From Erythrobacter sp. WG (GTDB lineage: Bacteria > Pseudomonadota > Alphaproteobacteria > Sphingomonadales > Sphingomonadaceae): a DNA stretch of 56,513 bases. How positions within the stretch are numbered: position 1 is the first letter of the stretch; the number at the start of each line of letters is the position of its first letter. The notes beneath the pieces were generated by a model. It did no database searches, was not told the DNA's origin, and was given only the letters and a program-made list of their open reading frames with translations. Location of the stretch: positions 1-56,513 of the forward strand of contig NZ_JAPFGY010000023.1 in the NCBI RefSeq assembly GCF_026586795.1, written 5' to 3'. The position numbers and the translations under genes are program-made. This document shows, piece after piece, positions 49,363-56,513 of the stretch.

Positions 49363-49420
49363 TCGAGCGAAGTCGCAAAACCGTTCGTGCGCGTGTCTCG
49401 ACTTCGCTCGACACGAACGG
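49363..49420. repeat. Palindromic interspersed repeat, type C
   Basis: TCGAGCGAAGTCG (49363-49375) pairs with CGACTTCGCTCGA (49399-49411), and CCGTTCGTG (49381-49389) pairs with CACGAACGG (49412-49420). It fills the sucA-odhB gap. The two nested pairings give alternative hairpins. Confidence 0.75.
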
Positions 49421-49434
49421 CGGTGTGGTGTCGG

Positions 49435-52230
49435 CTAGAGCCCCAGCGCTTGGGCGACGAGCGCCTCCTGCTGGGCCTTGTGGCGGCTGGCGAGGCCCGT
49501 GGCGGGCGAGGCGGCGGCGTCGCGTCCGGCGTAGCTGGGGCGCATCCCCCGGTGCCCGGCGGCGGTGAGCGTGTCCTCGATCTTCTCGTTCACGAAGAAC
49601 CACGCGCCGTTGTTGCGCGGCTCCTCCTGGCACCACACGACCTCCTCGAGGCCCGTCATGCGCTGGAGTCGAACGCTGAGCGGATCGCCCGGGAAGGGGA
49701 AGAGTTGCTCGATGCGCAGGATCGATACATCCTCCAGCCCCGCCGCGTCCCTCGCCTCGATGAGGTCATAGGCGACCTTGCCCGAACACAGCACCAGGCG
49801 CCGCACCTTCTCGTCGGCGATCGGCGTGCGATCGGGGAGGATGCGGCGGAACTGCTTCTCGCCGAGGAAGTCCGCCTTGCTGCTCTTGGCCATCGGGTGG
49901 CGCAGCAGCGACTTGGGGCTCATGATGACGAGCGGCTTGCGGAAGGACCGCAGCATCTGGCGGCGCAGCACGTGGAAGTAGTTGGCCGGTGTGGTGATGT
50001 TGCACACGCACATGTTATCGTCAGCGCACAGCTGGAGGAAACGCTCCAGCCGCGCCGAGGAGTGCTCCGGCCCTTGGCCTTCGTAGCCGTGGGGCAGCAG
50101 CATGACGAGGCCGTTGGCGCGCAGCCACTTGCTCTCGCCGCTCGCCACGAACTGGTCGATCATGATCTGCGCGCCGTTGGCGAAGTCGCCGAACTGGCCT
50201 TCCCACAGCACGAGGCTTTTGGGATCGGCCATAGCGAAACCGTATTCGAAGCCGAGCACGCCGTATTCGGACAGGGTGCTGTCGTGCACCTCGAACTTGC
50301 CGTGGGGCAGGGTCGAGAGCGGCACGTATTTGCGTTCCGACTTCTGGTCGACCCACACCGCATGGCGCTGCGAGAAGGTGCCGCGCCCGGAGTCCTGGCC
50401 CGAGAGGCGCACCCCGTAGCCTTCCATGACAAGGCTGCCGAAAGCGAGCGCCTCGGCGGTCGCCCAGTCAAAGCCCTCGCCGGTCGCGAACATCTCGCGC
50501 TTGGCGGCGAGCACGCGGTCCAAGGTCTTGTGGACCTGGAGATCGGCAGGGACTTCGGTCAGGACGCGGCCGAGCGCATCGAAGGTCTTGGGCTCGATCG
50601 CGGTCTCGACGCTGCGGCGTGCGGTTTCCGGGTCGGCGGGCTTGCTGAGACCCGACCAGCGCCCGCCGAACCAGTCGGCCTCGTTGGGCTTGTAGCTCTT
50701 GCCGGCCTCGAACTCCTCTTCGAGCAGCGCGGTGAACTCGGCGGCGACGCGGTCGCGGGTGCCGGGCTCTACCACACCCTCGCGGATCAGGCGCGCCTCG
50801 TAGCTCACCGAGACCTTGGGGTGGGCGCGGATCGCCTCGTACATCAGCGGCTGGGTGAACTTGGGCTCGTCGCCCTCGTTGTGGCCGAAGCGGCGGTAGC
50901 ACCACATGTCGATCACGACATCGCGGTGGAAAGTCTGGCGATATTCGACCGCGAGCTTGCAGGCGAAGGTCACGGCTTCCGGATCGTCGCCGTTGACGTG
51001 GAGGATGGGGGCCATCACGCCCTTGGCCACATCGCTCGGATAGGGCGAGGAGCGCGCGAACTTCGGCGAGGTGGTGAAGCCGATCTGGTTGTTGATGATG
51101 AAGTGCACGCAGCCGCCGGTGTCGTAGCCCGGGACGCCCGACAGGGAGAGGCTCTCCCACACCACGCCCTGACCCGCAAAGGCAGCATCGCCGTGGATCA
51201 GCACGGGAAGCACCTGATCCTTCTTCTTCAAATCATCGCGGATCGCCTGCTGCGCGCGCGCCTTGCCGAGCACCACCGGGTTCACAGCCTCGAGGTGCGA
51301 GGGGTTGGGCACGAGGCTCATGTGCACCGAAATCCCGTCGAACTCGCGGTCGGTCGAAGTGCCGAGGTGGTACTTCACGTCGCCCGAGCCGCCGACATCG
51401 TCGGGGTTGGCCGAGCCGCCCGAGAACTCGTGGAAGATCACGCGGTAAGGCTTGGCCATCACGTTCGCGAGCACGTTCAGCCGCCCGCGGTGGGCCATGC
51501 CATAGATGATCTCGCGCACGCCCGCGCTGCCGCCGTGCTTGATCACGGCTTCCAGCGCCGGGATCATGGACTCGCCGCCATCAAGGCCGAAACGCTTGGT
51601 GCCGACATACTTCTTGGCGAGAAATTCCTCGTAGCCTTCCCCGCGCAGCACCGCGGCGAGGATCGCCTTCTTGCCCTCGGGGGTGAACTGGATCGTCTCG
51701 CCCGGCTTTTCGAACTTGTCCTGGAGGAAGCGGCGTTCCTCCGTATCGGCGATGTGCATGTATTCGAGGCCGACCTTGCCGCAGTATACTTCGCGCAGGC
51801 GCTGGTGGAGCTTGCCGACGGTGGTCCACTCCATGCCGAGCACGCCGCCGACATAGACCTCCTCGTTCTCCTTGCCCGCAAGCCCGTGCCATTCGAGCGT
51901 GAGGTCCGCAGGCCCCTCGCGGTTGGAGAGGCCGAGCGGATCGAGGTCGGCCGCCATGTGCCCGCGCACGCGGTAGAGGCGCACCAGCGTCATAGCCGCG
52001 ATGCTGAGCGCGGCGGCCTTCTCGACCGCCTTCGGATCGAGCGCCTTGCCCGCGTCCTTCGCGGCCTTGGCGACCGCGAGCTTCATCTCGGTCGGGTCCA
52101 TCGCGGACGTGAGGTCCGCGCCGCTGTCTGCCAGCGTGTCGAGCCAGCCACGCTTGGCCCATGAGGGGCCGGGCTGCGGGCCTTCCTGATCGGTGAAGGC
52201 GGGGATGAAGTTCTGCGGTTCGTTGCCCAT
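49435..52230 (-). CDS. sucA: 2-oxoglutarate dehydrogenase E1
   Basis: The 931-residue protein is a full E1 of the SucA type: a short N-terminal helix, LYRVRGHMAADLDPL, the TPP-binding region YGMAHRGRLNVLANVM, and a C-terminal transketolase domain with HGDAAFAGQGVV and the EGQGPEHSSARLERFLQL segment. It decarboxylates 2-oxoglutarate and loads the succinyl group onto OdhB. The ATG at 52230 (MGNEPQNFIP) has GGGAG upstream. A GC-rich hairpin separates it from sucD. Confidence 0.97.
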   Translation of the reverse strand: MGNEPQNFIPAFTDQEGPQPGPSWAKRGWLDTLADSGADLTSAMDPTEMKLAVAKAAKDAGKALDPKAVEKAAALSIAAMTLVRLYRVRGHMAADLDPLGLSNREGPADLTLEWHGLAGKENEEVYVGGVLGMEWTTVGKLHQRLREVYCGKVGLEYMHIADTEERRFLQDKFEKPGETIQFTPEGKKAILAAVLRGEGYEEFLAKKYVGTKRFGLDGGESMIPALEAVIKHGGSAGVREIIYGMAHRGRLNVLANVMAKPYRVIFHEFSGGSANPDDVGGSGDVKYHLGTSTDREFDGISVHMSLVPNPSHLEAVNPVVLGKARAQQAIRDDLKKKDQVLPVLIHGDAAFAGQGVVWESLSLSGVPGYDTGGCVHFIINNQIGFTTSPKFARSSPYPSDVAKGVMAPILHVNGDDPEAVTFACKLAVEYRQTFHRDVVIDMWCYRRFGHNEGDEPKFTQPLMYEAIRAHPKVSVSYEARLIREGVVEPGTRDRVAAEFTALLEEEFEAGKSYKPNEADWFGGRWSGLSKPADPETARRSVETAIEPKTFDALGRVLTEVPADLQVHKTLDRVLAAKREMFATGEGFDWATAEALAFGSLVMEGYGVRLSGQDSGRGTFSQRHAVWVDQKSERKYVPLSTLPHGKFEVHDSTLSEYGVLGFEYGFAMADPKSLVLWEGQFGDFANGAQIMIDQFVASGESKWLRANGLVMLLPHGYEGQGPEHSSARLERFLQLCADDNMCVCNITTPANYFHVLRRQMLRSFRKPLVIMSPKSLLRHPMAKSSKADFLGEKQFRRILPDRTPIADEKVRRLVLCSGKVAYDLIEARDAAGLEDVSILRIEQLFPFPGDPLSVRLQRMTGLEEVVWCQEEPRNNGAWFFVNEKIEDTLTAAGHRGMRPSYAGRDAAASPATGLASRHKAQQEALVAQALGL

Positions 52231-52265
52231 GGTGGGACTCCCGGGGAGGAGGAGGGTGAGTGAGG

Positions 52266-52306
52266 GGCCCCGGCGGGGCGCGGCTGACGCCGCACCCGCC
52301 GGGGTC
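52266..52306. other. sucD-sucA intercistronic hairpin
   Basis: GGCCCCGGCGGG (52266-52277) pairs with CCCGCCGGGGTC (52295-52306) almost perfectly, and the loop has its own GCGGC/GCCGC pairing. No T-run is present, so it is not a standard terminator. Confidence 0.65.
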
Positions 52307-52315
52307 CGGAAGAAG

Positions 52316-53205
52316 TTAGGCGTCTTCCTTGAGCATTGCGGCCAGGGTTTCGCCGAGCAGGGACGGGGACGGGCTGACCCGAATGCCCGCATCCTCCATC
52401 GCCGCGATCTTGTCCTCGGCGCCGCCCTGACCGCCGCTGACGATGGCGCCCGCGTGGCCCATGCGGCGGCCCGGAGGGGCGGTGCGCCCGGCGATGAAGC
52501 CGACCATCGGCTTCTTGCGGCCCTTGGCGGCCTCGGCCTTGATGAAGGCGGCCGCCTCTTCTTCCGCCGAGCCGCCGATTTCGCCGATCATGATGATGCT
52601 CTCGGTTTCGGGATCGCCCAAGAACAGGTCGAGCACGTCGATGAAGTTGGTGCCATTGACCGGGTCGCCGCCGATGCCGACCGCGGTGGTCTGGCCGAGG
52701 CCCGCCATCGTGGTCTGGTGCACGGCTTCATAGGTGAGCGTGCCCGAGCGGCTGACGATGCCGACCGAGCCCTTCTTGAAGATGTTGGCCGGCATGATGC
52801 CGATCTTGCACTCGTTCGGCGTCAGCACGCCGGGGCAGTTGGGGCCGATGAGGCGCGACTTCGAGCCGGCGAGCGCGCGCTTGGCGCGGACCATGTCGAG
52901 CACCGGAATGCCTTCGGTGATGCAGATGATCAGCTCGATCTCGGCATCGATCGCCTCGCAGATCGCGTCGGCGGCGAACGGCGGGGGCACGTAGATGCAG
53001 CTCGCGGTCGCGCCGGTCGCGGCCTTGGCCTCGCGCACGGTGTCGTACTGCGGCAGGCCGATATGGGTGGTGCCGCCCTTGCCCGGCGTCACGCCCGCGA
53101 CCATCTGCGTCCCGTAATCGAGCGCGGCCTGGGTGTGGAAGGTGCCGGTGTTGCCGGTCATGCCTTGGGTGATGACGCGGGTAGTCTTGTTTACGAGGAT
53201 GGACA

Positions 53206-53206
<1 letters not shown>
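52316..53206 (-). CDS. sucD: Succinyl-CoA ligase alpha subunit
   Basis: The 296-residue protein is complete: the CoA-binding N-terminal domain ([16 protein letters not shown]), the [19 protein letters not shown] block and the phosphohistidine His251 in [13 protein letters not shown]. It makes succinate and ATP/GTP with SucC. The beta subunit gene, normally adjacent upstream, is absent from the window. Its ATG overlaps the stop of a small unknown gene (TAATG). Confidence 0.96.
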
Positions 53207-54931
<1,725 letters not shown>

Positions 54932-55270
54932 TCAGGCCGGAACGAGAGCGGAGTCGAAGCGAGCGGCGAAGCGGCGATCGAACATCCGGACCACCGCCAT
55001 CCAATGGTCGCGCGCATCCGCATCGTCGCGCGCCTGGGCCTCGGCCGCGAGGTCCGCCGCGGCCTCGGCCGAAGCGAGCCCGTGGACCGCGAAATGGCGC
55101 AGGGCATCGCTCAGAAGGGGATCGAACGCCGCGCCCACGGCCGCATCGGCAGCGGGCCGCAAGTTGTCGTTCGCCGCACGCGCCAGGGCCGGGGCGATCA
55201 GCCCGCGCCCGGAAGCGCGCCAGCCGAGACGACGGACGGGGTGGTTGGCGGAGGCGAAGCGGACGGACAT
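54932..55270 (-). CDS. Small conserved-looking unknown protein
   Basis: The 112-residue protein starts MSVRFASANHPVRRLGWR and is Ala-rich and mostly helical, with ARAANDNLRP in the middle. It has no signal peptide or membrane helix. I do not recognise the family. A longer form from 55312 adds 14 residues. It lies between the cell-wall hydrolase and the mdh promoter region on the same strand. Confidence 0.6.
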   Translation of the reverse strand: MSVRFASANHPVRRLGWRASGRGLIAPALARAANDNLRPAADAAVGAAFDPLLSDALRHFAVHGLASAEAAADLAAEAQARDDADARDHWMAVVRMFDRRFAARFDSALVPA

Positions 55271-55418
55271 GAAGCTGGCGATTTCCCGTTGGTCTGAGAG
55301 GCCGCCGGGCATGGCCCGGGGCGCTGCACCTGCTCTAGCCGTGCCGCGCTAAGGCTTGGTGTGGCAACAGGGTTTCGGGGCCCTTAACCACGCCCCTCGG
55401 GGTCGCACGGGGACGGCG

Positions 55419-56513
55419 TCAGTCCCGCCCGGAGAGCGCAGGCGCGGCGCCCGGCTGGGCCTTCCACTGTCCCGCGCGGGCATATTCGGGCTTCACCGTG
55501 CCGACCTCCGTGAAGGGCTCGCGCGGGGCTTCGACGGGGACCGAGGCGGCAGGCTTGCCGCTGCCGCGAGGGGCCTGCCGGGCGAGCGGCACCGGGCCGA
55601 GTTCATACGCGATCGCGGGGCGGGCCTGCGCGACGGCTGCGGGCGCGGCGATGGCCGGCGGCGGAGCGGTGCGCCCGCTTACCGCCGGCTCGAACCCGGC
55701 ATAGCGACCCGCGAAGGCCGAAGCCGCACCCATCGCCCCGCGGCTGCGGTAGAAGCGGTGCGCACCAATCGTGCCGATATGGTCGAGGCTGCTCGCCCAG
55801 TAGGGATCGACCCACAGCGTGTGGTAGTGTGTGGCGAGGCCGACGGGGGCATAGACGCTCCCCGCCAGCGCCTCGGCAGCGATGCGCTGGGCCCGCGCCC
55901 AGCTCGCGCCGCCAGGGCGCCGGGCAAGGCTGCCGTCGCAGGTGAAGGTGAACTGGCACCCGGTCGAGCGTTCCGAGCCCTGATACACAACGCCGCACAC
56001 GCTCGACGGCCAAGCCGGGTTGGCGACGCGGTTGAGGACCACTTGCGCCACCGCGCGCTGGCCCGCCTCGCTTTCGCTCGCGGCCTCGTACCACACGGCC
56101 TGCGCAAGGCACTCCTGCGCCCGGAATTGCGAGATGCCGCTCGCCGGGCCGAAGAACGGCCGGGCCGCAACGCCCACGTCGATCAACGCGCCGAGCTGGC
56201 GGCCGCTCTCCGCGCCGGTCGCCAGCGGGTTGTCGGTGGGGAGGGCGACCAGCGCGCTGCCGGCGGGATCGGCCATGTAGAAATAGGCCGAGCCCGGGAA
56301 GCTCATCCCCGGGCGTTCGAAAGACAGGGCGGCCTCGGCGGCCTGGCGGGTGGCGAGCGCCGCGGTGCTCTCGACCGCGTTGCCGGGCAGCGTCGTCAGC
56401 CCGCGCCCGGCGAGGTCGTTGGCGGCCATTGCCGGGACGGTGATCGCCGCGAGCAGCACCGCGAGCCGCTTGCGCCCCGCGCCGCCGCCGAGCCACGCGC
56501 GCCGCCCCCGTGC
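55419..56513 (-). CDS. SleB-type cell-wall hydrolase, 5' end cut
   Basis: The frame stays open to the window edge. A hydrophobic signal-like segment (RLAVLLAAITVPAMAA) follows a basic region. The catalytic SleB/CwlJ domain spans roughly residues 110-235 of the visible part: LAQAVWYEAASESEAGQRAVAQVVLNRV, the VCGVVYQGSE segment and TFTCDGS. Such enzymes cut peptidoglycan glycosidic bonds; in non-spore formers they act in wall turnover. The Pro/Ala-rich tail is probably unstructured. A GTG at 56459 is one possible start; a start outside the window is also possible. Confidence 0.82.
   Translation of the reverse strand, partial: ARGRRAWLGGGAGRKRLAVLLAAITVPAMAANDLAGRGLTTLPGNAVESTAALATRQAAEAALSFERPGMSFPGSAYFYMADPAGSALVALPTDNPLATGAESGRQLGALIDVGVAARPFFGPASGISQFRAQECLAQAVWYEAASESEAGQRAVAQVVLNRVANPAWPSSVCGVVYQGSERSTGCQFTFTCDGSLARRPGGASWARAQRIAAEALAGSVYAPVGLATHYHTLWVDPYWASSLDHIGTIGAHRFYRSRGAMGAASAFAGRYAGFEPAVSGRTAPPPAIAAPAAVAQARPAIAYELGPVPLARQAPRGSGKPAASVPVEAPREPFTEVGTVKPEYARAGQWKAQPGAAPALSGRD

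Noticed and set aside
48058..52164. A 1368-codon open frame antisense to odhB and sucA
   Set aside because: It is the reverse shadow of two well-recognised enzymes; long antisense frames are common at this GC.

Overview
The window reads as a chromosomal segment of a high-GC alphaproteobacterium of the order Sphingomonadales, most likely Erythrobacteraceae (Erythrobacter/Porphyrobacter-like). This rests on codon use, the fused str-S10-spc-alpha ribosomal cluster without rpsD, the LDH-like malate dehydrogenase next to the 2-oxoglutarate dehydrogenase genes, and the interspersed palindromic repeats. No rRNA, tRNA, CRISPR array, transposase or integrase was recognised. Species assignment is inference.

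Layout. (1) 1-14.8 kb is mixed housekeeping: a truncated lipoprotein gene, tlyA, a small repeat-bearing lipoprotein, a TspO-family protein, a ubiK-recO-leuB run, a polyprenyl-phosphate-mannose-synthase-like GT2-GtrA fusion facing a PMT-type mannosyltransferase, a TetR regulator divergent from a small membrane protein, metZ with a thioredoxin-fold isomerase, a chemoreceptor, a VanX-like dipeptidase, apaG, a LysR regulator and a terminase-small-subunit-like orphan. (2) 15.0-16.9 kb holds one large unknown gene of clearly lower GC, flanked by palindromic repeats. (3) 17.2-38.1 kb is the translation supercluster: rpsL-rpsG-fusA-tuf, the S10 operon, the spc operon to secY-adk, a secreted SRPBCC protein, then rpsM-rpsK-rpoA-rplQ. 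Many of its long gaps carry strong hairpins. (4) 38.1-46.6 kb holds a periplasmic serine hydrolase, two tandem Gly/Arg-rich secreted paralogues, a TRIC-type channel with a PepSY protein, an amidase, a DUF4403 lipoprotein and an unknown membrane protein. (5) 46.6-54.6 kb is a minus-strand TCA operon, mdh - unknown secreted protein - sucD - sucA - odhB - lpdA. sucC is absent and palindromes sit in three junctions. (6) The right edge carries a small unknown gene and a SleB-type cell-wall hydrolase cut by the window end.

How the parts work together. The ribosomal cluster makes ribosomal proteins, both elongation factors, the main SecY channel, adenylate kinase and the RNA polymerase alpha subunit. 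The TCA operon makes the enzymes around 2-oxoglutarate, succinyl-CoA and malate. The GT2-GtrA and PMT proteins could form a lipid-linked mannose pathway for protein O-mannosylation.

The most unusual observations are: a structured repeat found immediately upstream of two unrelated genes in the same orientation, with arms that changed but still pair (2181-2263 and 6744-6842); a low-GC secreted-protein gene fused by stop/start overlaps between mdh and sucD where sucC might be expected; a six-hairpin spacer between rpsJ and rplC; and the low-GC unknown gene at 15048-16865.
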